DNA from: GCA-016700035 sp964454845
GTDB lineage: Bacteria > Patescibacteriota > Saccharimonadia > CAILAD01 > GCA-016700035
Reading direction: 5' to 3'
Assembly (NCBI GenBank): GCA_964454845.1
Contig: CAYVVS010000010.1
Span: 1-23,634 of the forward strand
DNA length: 23,634 bases
The notes beneath the pieces are model-generated. The model made no database searches, had not been told where the DNA came from, and saw only the letters and a program-made list of their open reading frames with translations. Below are positions 1 through 6,183 of the stretch, one piece after another; position 1 is the stretch's first letter; every line of letters begins with the position of its first letter. Both the position numbers and the translations under genes were made by a program.

Positions 1-226
1 AAAAGAAGATGATGGTACTAAACACGAATGGCACATATTGTGAGCCAGGAAATGCAGGAGGTGTAAAATTCAGCCAATGCTGTATCATTTCAGAATATAC
101 GAGTACAGGCATTGTCAGTATTAGCGACAGCCAGAACTTATCTTTGAACATGGCTACTGAATGGCCGGCATGCTTATCGTGGTCGTGGTGTTCAGTATGA
201 TCATGTGTGTGGTGCGAGTGATCCAT
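1..226 (-). CDS. CopB-like heavy-metal P-type ATPase, N-terminal part (cut by window edge)
   Basis: Open reading frame from ATG at 226 running off the left edge, 75 codons visible without a stop. The first 22 residues hold ten histidines (MDHSHHTHDHTEHHDHDKHAGH), followed by a short linker and MFKDKFWLSLILTMPVLVYS. That segment is the start of the first transmembrane helix seen in CopB-type P1B ATPases (FxxRFWxSLxLTxPVL pattern). A second hydrophobic stretch is entered at the window edge. The family pumps copper or silver out of the cytoplasm using ATP; His-rich N-termini are typical of CopB rather than CxxC-carrying CopA. The start lies 6 bases after the DUF305 stop with a modest AAAAGG upstream, so it is probably the last visible gene of the copper operon. 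The catalytic DKTG and CPx/CPH motifs lie outside the window, so the exact metal class is inferred. Confidence 0.85.
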   Translation of the reverse strand, partial: MDHSHHTHDHTEHHDHDKHAGHSVAMFKDKFWLSLILTMPVLVYSEMIQHWLNFTPPAFPGSQYVPFVFSTIIFF

Positions 227-232
227 AGCCTT

Positions 233-904
233 TTAGTAGCCCCAGTCCTTCTGCCACTGCTTCATTTGGGTTATTTCATTACTTTGAGCTTCAACAATTG
301 CTTTAGTTAGTTGTTTTATTTCATCGTGCTTCGCATTTGTCTGTCCTGGGTAGGCCATATTTATAGCCGACTGATGATGCTCGATCATTGAAGAAATAAA
401 CGCTTTGTCAAATGCATCGCCAGTGAGGCTTTTAAGTTCTTCTGTCATCTGACCCATATCTGCCATCATTCCCATCGCTGAATGATCCATCATCATTTCA
501 CCGCTACTGCTTGGATAACCCCACTCCTTTTGCCATGTTTCCATGTCAGTAATTTCTTTAGACTGAGCTGCAATGATGGCGTCAGCCATATCTTTAAGCT
601 CTTGATGCTTCGCGTTGGCTTGAGCAAGCTTTGCCATATCAACCGCACCTTTATGGTGTTCGATCATATTAGCAATAAACATCCGGTCGTAGTCATCGCC
701 TGTAAGTTCACTGTACATTTTATAGTCGGCTGAGTTTTTGTCGACAAGACCGTTGGAGCTGTCTTGGGATGAATTGTTGTTGCTCATCATCCCACCGTTC
801 ATCTTGCCATCGTTATTACTTGTAACTGCAAATAATACCATACCGGCAATCGCCACTATTGCAACGATAGCTAGGATTAATATATTGTTCTTGTTCTTCT
901 TCAT
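233..904 (-). CDS. DUF305-family membrane-anchored protein with two DUF305 repeats
   Basis: 223 residues. The N-terminus is a short basic stretch and one hydrophobic helix (about residues 8-27), a signal anchor that places the rest outside the membrane. It is followed by an Asn/Ser/Met-rich linker. Two copies of a four-helix ferritin-like DUF305 unit follow (about 59-130 and 150-223). Each carries the hallmark MIEHH (H83-H84 and H176-H177), a conserved AK(A/H)xE(L/I) segment, and an EIT(D/Q)M..WQK(E/D)WGY ending. A Met-rich spacer (GEMMMDHSAMGMM) joins them. The start is supported by GGAG five bases upstream. DUF305 proteins are often encoded beside copper efflux genes; a role in extracytoplasmic copper handling is inferred from that context. 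It is the third gene of the operon, 48 bases after the small exported protein. Confidence 0.88.
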   Translation of the reverse strand: MKKNKNNILILAIVAIVAIAGMVLFAVTSNNDGKMNGGMMSNNNSSQDSSNGLVDKNSADYKMYSELTGDDYDRMFIANMIEHHKGAVDMAKLAQANAKHQELKDMADAIIAAQSKEITDMETWQKEWGYPSSSGEMMMDHSAMGMMADMGQMTEELKSLTGDAFDKAFISSMIEHHQSAINMAYPGQTNAKHDEIKQLTKAIVEAQSNEITQMKQWQKDWGY

Positions 905-952
905 AGTTTCTCCAGGTTTATGTTAATACTGTCTAAGTCAACCAGACGTATC

Positions 953-1327
953 CTAAACTCGAAAGACGCTATATAAAATGTAAATTGGTATCTTTGGGGG
1001 TGGTTTTATCTCTGCCGTATATAAACGCTGTGAGGCAGTTTTTTCATCAGTCTGAACAGATAGGTTTTGTATATAGAAGGGTATTATTGACTGCTCATCA
1101 TCGTTATTTTCCTCATCACTGTCAACGAGATATTCTTTCTTATCAACAATCGCACTGCGACAGAGCGTAGCGCATGAGGCTGTGTCAGACGATTCCACGT
1201 GCTTCATGCCATGCATTTCATGCGACATCGGCTTCATTGCAGATGCATGTCCGACAAAACTAATTAGGCTAAGGAGAATAACAGCAAGCAAAACGAATGA
1301 ATTTTTTATAGCTGTTATCATTTTCAA
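953..1327 (-). CDS. Small exported Met/His-rich protein of the copper operon (unknown function)
   Basis: 124 residues, family not recognised. Residues 1-30 form a clear signal peptide (basic start, long hydrophobic core, ending GHASA). The mature N-terminus is Met/His-rich (MKPMSHEMHGMKH), followed by a CATLC pair (C52, C56), a very acidic stretch (about 66-79) and a C-terminus ending PPPKIPIYILYSVFRV. The Met, His and Cys side chains would suit copper binding outside the membrane, but this is inference. The gene begins 2 bases after the csoR stop. The start is TTG at 1327, placed 9 bases after an AGAGG; an in-frame ATG at 1321 is the alternative but lies too far from that SD. Confidence 0.7.
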   Translation of the reverse strand: MKMITAIKNSFVLLAVILLSLISFVGHASAMKPMSHEMHGMKHVESSDTASCATLCRSAIVDKKEYLVDSDEENNDDEQSIIPFYIQNLSVQTDEKTASQRLYTAEIKPPPKIPIYILYSVFRV

Positions 1328-1329
1328 GA

Positions 1330-1614
1330 TTATTTACCTCTTACCCTTGTTATCTCGTAAAGAGATAGTAGCTCGGTCATAGCTTTTTCCTGTTCAGCTT
1401 CAAAATCGGAACCAAGACTTTCCTTAATATGTGTTCTTATATGGTTCTCAAGCACTAGCTTGTTTAATGAGCTAATTGACTTTTGGATAGCAAGGCTTTG
1501 CGTGAGTATGTCCATACAATAGTCTTCGTTTTCGATCATCTTTTGAACGCCACGCATCTGACCTTCAAGTATTTTGGTTCGATGTAATGCTCGTTGCTTT
1601 AGTTCAGGTATCAT
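1330..1614 (-). CDS. CsoR/RcnR-family metal-sensing transcriptional repressor (DUF156)
   Basis: 94 residues, the normal length for the all-helical DUF156 repressor family, which binds DNA as a tetramer and lets go on metal binding. Family landmarks are RTKILEGQMRGVQKMIE (helix 1), the YCMDIL cysteine (C33), and LENHIRTHI in helix 2. The metal-ligand positions are C33, H58 and H62. Spacing is the same as the copper triad Cys-His-Cys of CsoR, but the third ligand is His, as in RcnR. It is first in the operon, directly downstream of a promoter whose spacer is a CsoR-type operator, so it is probably autoregulated. The predicted transcription start coincides with the ATG, so translation is probably leaderless. 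Copper is favoured from the neighbouring CopB-like pump, but the ligand set leaves nickel or cobalt open. Confidence 0.9.
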   Translation of the reverse strand: MIPELKQRALHRTKILEGQMRGVQKMIENEDYCMDILTQSLAIQKSISSLNKLVLENHIRTHIKESLGSDFEAEQEKAMTELLSLYEITRVRGK

Positions 1615-1620
1615 AACCTC

Positions 1621-1648
1621 ATTATAGTACCCCTAGGGGGTATGTCAA
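1621..1648 (-). promoter_or_regulatory. Promoter of the copper operon
   Basis: Reading the minus strand, -35 TTGACA (1643-1648), a 16-base spacer and -10 TATAAT (1621-1626) are both perfect consensus hexamers. The expected start of transcription is about 1614, the A of the csoR ATG. Confidence 0.85.
1628..1642. promoter_or_regulatory. CsoR-type operator
   Basis: Inverted repeat TACCCC-TAG-GGGGTA with 6-base arms around a 3-base centre, the C-tract/G-tract palindrome typical of CsoR-family operators. It lies wholly between the -35 and -10 hexamers, so a bound repressor would block RNA polymerase. Confidence 0.82.
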
Positions 1649-1653
1649 GTGAA

Positions 1654-2136
1654 TTATAACCATCTGCTAATACCTGTAAATCGAAGCATCTGATTCGCAA
1701 GTACAGGCGAGTTTGTTCGTCGCATGACCTCCTTACTATAGCTTTGTGAAAGGATATTAAGACTTCCTTCCCAGAGTATAGATCTGTCTATGATTGCTAG
1801 CTTTCGGTGTCTCATATCATTGTAGAATTTAACTTTTACACCTGCTTCGCGTAGTTTCTTGACTGATTGCCACGCTTGAATTTGTAGTTCGCGCTCATGA
1901 TGCCTCGGATTTCGTGTGTTTATGCGAATACTAACACCACGTCGAGCTAGCCTTCTAAAGGCTGGTAGGAGGCTTTCTGTGCGCTTGCAGGCTATAAATG
2001 GACTCTCGATAATCACCTCACGTTTTGCGTGTCGTAGATCTCTTACGAATGATTTATAGAAAGTTCCTTCTGTGTGTAATGCTGACTGTAATAGTTCTGG
2101 GGCAACTGACTTTGAGAGGAATAAACGCTTAAACAT
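1654..2136 (-). CDS. Single-domain phospholipase D-like (HKD) protein
   Basis: 160 residues with one PLD-superfamily domain. The beta-alpha core starts at KREVIIESPFIACKRTESLL (about 38-57), followed by ARRGVSIRINTRN. The catalytic HKD motif is H110-R-K112-xxxx-D117, followed by ILWEGSLNILSQS, where the G-S-x-N signature supports an intact active site, and EVMRRT near the end. Active PLD enzymes need two HKD motifs, so this protein would have to dimerise, as Nuc-type endonucleases do. The SPFI...RRGV...LWEGSLN pattern resembles PLD domains attached to DNA helicases more than lipid enzymes, so a nuclease is more likely than a phospholipase, by inference. There is no signal peptide. The start is supported by GAGGA 8 bases upstream. 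The stop lies only about 6 bases before the csoR promoter. Confidence 0.72.
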   Translation of the reverse strand: MFKRLFLSKSVAPELLQSALHTEGTFYKSFVRDLRHAKREVIIESPFIACKRTESLLPAFRRLARRGVSIRINTRNPRHHERELQIQAWQSVKKLREAGVKVKFYNDMRHRKLAIIDRSILWEGSLNILSQSYSKEVMRRTNSPVLANQMLRFTGISRWL

Positions 2137-2248
2137 TATTCTGTTCCTCAGCGCTATTTTTTGATGGTATTTTTACATCACTTTTGCCGGACTCCACCCC
2201 TATTAAAGTTCTATAATCGTACCGTAGCTCCTGCCATACATATACCAT
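2129..2248 (-). CDS. Candidate 39-residue ORF upstream of the PLD gene
   Basis: An ATG at 2248 opens a frame starting MVYVWQELRYDYRTLIGVES and stopping at a TAA that overlaps the PLD start by 8 bases. The overlap is the kind seen in coupled gene pairs. Against it, the only SD-like AAGG touches the start codon and no family is recognised. It may simply be an open leader sequence; the rest of 2137-2344 shows nothing else I can name. Confidence 0.18.
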   Translation of the reverse strand: MVYVWQELRYDYRTLIGVESGKSDVKIPSKNSAEEQNNV

Positions 2249-2344
2249 CCTTCAAGATAGATAGAGTGGTATACTAAACTATTTTTTATTTAAGACTATT
2301 GATCAAAACAAATATTATATAATGATAGTGACCACCTAAATTAT

Positions 2345-3538
2345 CTACTGAGCTGAGTTTGGCTTACCTGGACAAGAGTTTGGGTTCTTATAGCATTCTG
2401 TATCTGTACCCCACATGTTACCACTGATAGTTCGGTTTTTAGCGCCAGCGTCAAAGGCATAAATACTACCTTCAATACTGAATTTTGGATATTTAGACTG
2501 TGCGGTGTAAACATTATCAACTATCTGAATAGACTGAATACCTGGTGTACCTCCATAAAAACGCATTGGATAATAGCTACTACCAGAGATTTGATTGTGC
2601 TTTATTATATATGACTTATCTGGATTTGAATCCTCATCAGCATACACCACCACTGAACCAGTTCCATTAAAGGCCGGTGAGCTACTATTATCTCGACAGC
2701 CTGGTCCAGGACCATTTGAGAAACCGCCCGTCGTACAGGCTTCGTAGCGATTACCAATGATAGTATTTTCTTCAATATTTACCGTGCCATTATTGCCGGT
2801 AAAATAGATGTTTGCAGCATGACCTTCATACCTAGTGGCTGAATGAAATGGCTTATCATCGTAATCATAAATATAATTTCGTAATAAACTAATGACAGAC
2901 CCTGCATCAAGGCTACCACCGCTATCGATATTATGTGAACCACCTCTAACTTGCGAATATTGAATATTATACTGTGCATAATAAGCTCGAACATTATATT
3001 CAAAACGATTACCATCATCTATTATGCAGTGATCAAAAGTAATATTTTTTGGCTTAACTGACTTATCGCTGGGATTTCCTAAAAACAAGAAGCCATTTTC
3101 CGAGGTTGCCGTACCAGTATAGACTATCTTACAATTTTTAAAGGTTATATCACTTGCTGTAACGTAGATACCTCGAGGATTCGTAGCATTTATCTGAATA
3201 CCATCAAAAGTTTTTCCATTATCCGCTGGAGTGAAGTCGCGCTGAGGCATTGATGTAAATACAGTTCCAGCTGCAGGTCCTGTATTTTCAAGGGTAGCCG
3301 GCCACGTCCAAGCACCTGCTGGAGAAACGGTTGCTGTGGTGATTGGCGGTGGTGGTGTACTAGGCGTAGTTTTGTAGCCAGATTGACTATCTTTTGTGCC
3401 AACCGGCTGGCTGGCTGGCTGAGGCGATGCGGCCTGCGACATCATAATTACTGTTGTGCCAATCACTGCAAACAAAATAGCAAATAACGATAATTGTTTA
3501 TAATTATATTTTTGCTTCTTCTTTAGTTTTGCCTTCAT
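2345..3538 (-). CDS. Exported right-handed beta-helix (pectate-lyase-like fold) surface protein
   Basis: 397 residues from the ATG at 3538, chosen because AGAGGG lies 7 bases upstream; an in-frame ATG 39 bases earlier (3577) is less likely. The N-terminus is very basic (MKAKLKKKQKYNYKQ) with one hydrophobic segment (LSLFAILFAVIGTTVIMMSQAA), a signal anchor or signal peptide in a style common in Saccharibacteria. A Pro/Thr/Ser/Gln-rich linker follows, then short beta-strand repeats typical of parallel beta-helices: GIYVTASDITFKNCKI, NITFDHCIIDDG, NIQYSQVRGGSHNID, VISLLRNYIYDY, TVNIEENTIIGNR, SYIIKHNQISGS, QSIQIVDNVY. The C-terminus has a Cys pair (CYKNPNSCPG). No catalytic residues can be assigned, so it may be a polysaccharide-acting enzyme or an adhesin. 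The region is visibly more AT-rich than its neighbours. The coding sequence contains a GGCT tetranucleotide tract at 3405-3420. Confidence 0.75.
   Translation of the reverse strand: MKAKLKKKQKYNYKQLSLFAILFAVIGTTVIMMSQAASPQPASQPVGTKDSQSGYKTTPSTPPPPITTATVSPAGAWTWPATLENTGPAAGTVFTSMPQRDFTPADNGKTFDGIQINATNPRGIYVTASDITFKNCKIVYTGTATSENGFLFLGNPSDKSVKPKNITFDHCIIDDGNRFEYNVRAYYAQYNIQYSQVRGGSHNIDSGGSLDAGSVISLLRNYIYDYDDKPFHSATRYEGHAANIYFTGNNGTVNIEENTIIGNRYEACTTGGFSNGPGPGCRDNSSSPAFNGTGSVVVYADEDSNPDKSYIIKHNQISGSSYYPMRFYGGTPGIQSIQIVDNVYTAQSKYPKFSIEGSIYAFDAGAKNRTISGNMWGTDTECYKNPNSCPGKPNSAQ
3405..3420. repeat. GGCT x4 tetranucleotide tract within the beta-helix gene
   Basis: Four perfect tandem GGCT copies on the plus strand, in the coding region just after the membrane anchor. 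On the coding strand it reads within codons for P-Q-P-A-S-Q-P. Loss or gain of one unit would shift the frame of the whole exported domain. Confidence 0.8.
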
Positions 3539-3568
3539 TTGTAAGCCCTCTAGATTAAATATATTTAC

Positions 3569-3596
3569 AGCATACACCCCCCTGTATAAATTACAA
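3569..3596 (-). promoter_or_regulatory. Possible promoter of the beta-helix gene
   Basis: On the minus strand TTGTAA (3591-3596), 16 bases, TATGCT (3569-3574), each 4 of 6 to consensus. Transcription would start near 3562, downstream of the ATG at 3577 and about 24 bases before the preferred ATG at 3538. The surrounding 3578-3782 is an AT-rich gap between divergent genes with many chance TATAAT-like words. Confidence 0.35.
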
Positions 3597-3769
3597 AGTT
3601 ATTATGTTAGGACGCTTGGTAGGTACAATAAAGCATACAATCATCGTTAAGTACTAGTTTCTGTCTTGATATATCCTTACCAAAAAGAAAAGTGTCATAC
3701 CTTAACTAATATATAATAGATAAATCATTATAATTCACAATTTTTCCCTACGATTGAATGCATAAGCTG

Positions 3770-3775
3770 TATAAT
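3770..3775 (+). promoter_or_regulatory. -10 element of the histidine kinase gene
   Basis: Perfect TATAAT separated from the ATG at 3783 by 7 bases, with no Shine-Dalgarno between. The expected transcription start is at or next to the start codon. No good -35 is seen 17 bases upstream. Confidence 0.6.
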
Positions 3776-3782
3776 ACGCAGT

Positions 3783-5456
3783 ATGAGTAATGACGAACCG
3801 AATCATCAGTCATACGAACAGGCTGTCGAAACCAAAGTTGTCACCCCACTGGTATTCTTGATTGTAGGCATCATTATTGTAGAGTTCTTATTGGGAAAGA
3901 CTTTTTCTCATAATGTATGGCTGGTAGCTGGGGTACTGGTTGGTAGCCTTATCTTTGCCCTCAGTCATCACATTAAATCACTTCAGTTTGGCAGACGGCA
4001 TGCTATCTACCTCACGCTCTACCACCTAGTTTTAGCATCCGTATTAATATTTATTGTTCCAATCCAATCGTATTATCTGCTTATTTGGGCAATCCTAGCT
4101 TACTTGAGCGAATTCTACTACCAAGCAAAAGGGATTACCATCAGTCTGATTGGACTGTTTATTACTATCGCCCTGGGAACTTGGTATCAGTTTAAACCAA
4201 TTACGATTAATGAGCTGTGGCAGGCTGGAGTATGGTTTGTGGTGCTTTCTATCATTATTCTTATGCTCAGCCGTGTCATGCTCGGCAATCGAGCAAAACG
4301 ACTGGAGCTATCAGAGAAGATCATCCACGCCGAATACGAACATGAACGCATGATTAACCTGATAAACAGTATGAGTGAAGCAGTGCTCGCTATGGATGAA
4401 AAAGGCACCATTAATATCTACAACGCTGCAGCCATGGATCTCCTAGACACCAATGTAGAACTGGCTGGAAAGAATATTAATGAAATTGTGCATCTCTATG
4501 ACGCGCAAAAGCAGCCGATTAGCACTCTGCAGATTGCTCAGGAAACTCGCTATTTACAAAAACGCTCTGATGTATTTTTGCACTTTGGCGATAATGACGA
4601 AGTTGCACTCGAGCTCAATATAAGTCGTACTTCCCTCCAGTCAGCACTCTCAAAAAAACAAGGCTTCACACTCCTTTTGCGTGACATAACTCAACAAAAA
4701 AGCCTAGATGAGGAACGTGATGAATTTATTTCTGTGGTCAGCCACGAACTACGCACACCAATTACTATTGCCGAAGCTAATGTCTCGATGGCTGAACTGC
4801 TAGTAAATAAGCCCGATAAAAAGCCTGAAGAAGTTCACGCCGCTCTTGATAAGGCCCACAAGCAAGTCCTTTTCCTATCAGATATGGTTAATGATCTCTC
4901 CACTCTCTCGCGCGCTGAACGAACCGATAAAGAGATGGAGCTCGAAACCTTTGATATTGGAGACATCCTTACGGAGTTAGCTAGTACGTATCGCCCACAG
5001 GCTGAGGCGAAATCTTTGTATCTCAAACTTGATGCCGATCAAAACTTCCCCAAGGTAACTACTTCTCGCCTTTACTTAAAAGAAATTCTTCAAAACTTTA
5101 TCACCAACGCCATTAAATATACTCAAGCCGGGGGTATCACCGTAGTAGCCCATGGCGAGAATGGACTCCTCAAGATTAGTGTTGCCGACACTGGCATAGG
5201 TATTTCTAAGAGCGAACATGAAAAAGTTTTTGATAAATTCTGGCGTTCAGAAGATCCACTTACCCGCCAAACTGGGGGCACTGGTCTGGGGCTCTACATT
5301 ACCGCTAAGCTTGCTCGACGTATTGGTGCGCAAATAGATTTCCGCAGCGAACCCCAAAAAGGCTCAGTCTTTACCCTGAGTCTGCCCGTTGTTGCGGTGC
5401 AAGATATTGATAAAAAGAACGTCGTCAAAAAGGAAGTGGAAAATATTCTCGACTAA
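3783..5456 (+). CDS. Membrane sensor histidine kinase with PAS domain
   Basis: 557 residues. About six transmembrane helices lie between residues 21 and 166. A linker helix leads to a PAS domain (about 190-302, INSMSEAVLAMDEKGTINIYNAAA...LLLRDIT). HisKA follows with H-box FISVVSHELRTP (phosphorylated H321). HATPase_c has the N-box LQNFITNAIKYT (N438, N442), G1 DTGIGI (469-474), an F-box-like KVFDKFWR and G2 GTGLGL (499-504). All catalytic elements are intact. It would sense a signal in or at the membrane, autophosphorylate, and pass phosphate to a response regulator; none is encoded in the window, so it is an orphan locally. It is the only convincing plus-strand gene. Its stop is 4 bases from that of the convergent membrane-protein pair. 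Translation is probably leaderless. Confidence 0.93.
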   Translation: MSNDEPNHQSYEQAVETKVVTPLVFLIVGIIIVEFLLGKTFSHNVWLVAGVLVGSLIFALSHHIKSLQFGRRHAIYLTLYHLVLASVLIFIVPIQSYYLLIWAILAYLSEFYYQAKGITISLIGLFITIALGTWYQFKPITINELWQAGVWFVVLSIIILMLSRVMLGNRAKRLELSEKIIHAEYEHERMINLINSMSEAVLAMDEKGTINIYNAAAMDLLDTNVELAGKNINEIVHLYDAQKQPISTLQIAQETRYLQKRSDVFLHFGDNDEVALELNISRTSLQSALSKKQGFTLLLRDITQQKSLDEERDEFISVVSHELRTPITIAEANVSMAELLVNKPDKKPEEVHAALDKAHKQVLFLSDMVNDLSTLSRAERTDKEMELETFDIGDILTELASTYRPQAEAKSLYLKLDADQNFPKVTTSRLYLKEILQNFITNAIKYTQAGGITVVAHGENGLLKISVADTGIGISKSEHEKVFDKFWRSEDPLTRQTGGTGLGLYITAKLARRIGAQIDFRSEPQKGSVFTLSLPVVAVQDIDKKNVVKKEVENILD

Positions 5457-5460
5457 ATAT

Positions 5461-6183
5461 TTAGACTTTCTTATCGGGTCGAATAAAGAATGTGATAACC
5501 ATAAAAACACCAAGCAGAGAGATGCCAATCATAAGCTGCACCGACTGAGCGACCGTCAGTACCCCATTACTGCCAGAACTACTGAATGGCAATAATCCGA
5601 GAACGACAAAGATTACGGCAAACATTACACTCAGCACCCTCAGACGCAATTTGTCGCGCCTAACACTTGCCGCCCTACTCTGGCGCCAAAATGCAATCGA
5701 CAAAAATAGACTGCTCATATACTGCAAAGATAGAACAGCTGTATATAGCCGGGAAACCGGACTATATAATATATATGAACCTCCATCCTGAACTAAAGTT
5801 ACCGGAATAAGCATCAAATCTCGAAACGATAAATATGCCGCAGCTAGGGCGGCCACAAGACTTAGGGAAATAATTACGCCGCGGGCGAAATCTGACTTAG
5901 GAGCGTAGAGACGTGCAACTAATGCCCAAAGTGTAACCCCAGCGATGAGTTCAAAAAATGAGCCAATCATCATCGCTAGCGTCAGAACTTTCGTATTCTG
6001 CGTGACTACCGCAGGAAAAGCTGAGAGCGAGAGTGTTACTGTATAGCACATCACGGCAATCCCTAAGTAGAGCGTGACTCGATTTTTCGTGTTCATATAT
6101 GAGCGTATGCTGGCAATTGCGAAGACAATAAATAATGGGACTGCTAAAAATGCATGGACGTAATTTAGGGGGAAATTACTCAC
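5461..6183 (-). CDS. Seven-helix membrane protein, second of a paralogous pair
   Basis: 240 residues with about seven hydrophobic helices (roughly 8-24, 35-53, 66-84, 102-118, 145-165, 183-199, 214-235) and a short basic tail. No known family is recognised. It aligns along its length with the preceding gene product: the N-terminal PLNxxHxxxAxPLxxFxAxxSxRS block, the VxxLxAxxYxPxxxxxxGV segment after helix 3, and SRxYxxVxxxQYxS before helix 5. The start is GTG at 6183, overlapping the upstream stop as GTGA, with AAGGAG four bases before it, so it is translationally coupled. There is no soluble output domain, so a role as a sensor partner, transporter subunit or membrane scaffold is open. Confidence 0.75.
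   Translation of the reverse strand: MSNFPLNYVHAFLAVPLFIVFAIASIRSYMNTKNRVTLYLGIAVMCYTVTLSLSAFPAVVTQNTKVLTLAMMIGSFFELIAGVTLWALVARLYAPKSDFARGVIISLSLVAALAAAYLSFRDLMLIPVTLVQDGGSYILYSPVSRLYTAVLSLQYMSSLFLSIAFWRQSRAASVRRDKLRLRVLSVMFAVIFVVLGLLPFSSSGSNGVLTVAQSVQLMIGISLLGVFMVITFFIRPDKKV

Noticed and set aside
9..200. Open plus-strand frame of 63 codons at the left edge
   Set aside because: It lies opposite the convincing CopB-like coding frame on the minus strand and has no recognisable product.
2314..2323. ATTATATAAT palindrome, TATAAT on both strands
   Set aside because: AT-rich gap with no matching -35 and no gene at a sensible distance on the plus strand.
3539..3577. Longer N-terminus for the beta-helix protein (ATG at 3577)
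   Set aside because: The ATG at 3538 has a better-placed SD and gives a normal basic signal-anchor start; the likely promoter lies over the longer start.
5452..5463. Perfect 12-base palindrome CTAAATATTTAG at the convergent stops of the kinase and membrane-protein genes
   Set aside because: It is largely made of the two facing TAA stops and has no stable hairpin or U-tract, so it is not a convincing terminator.
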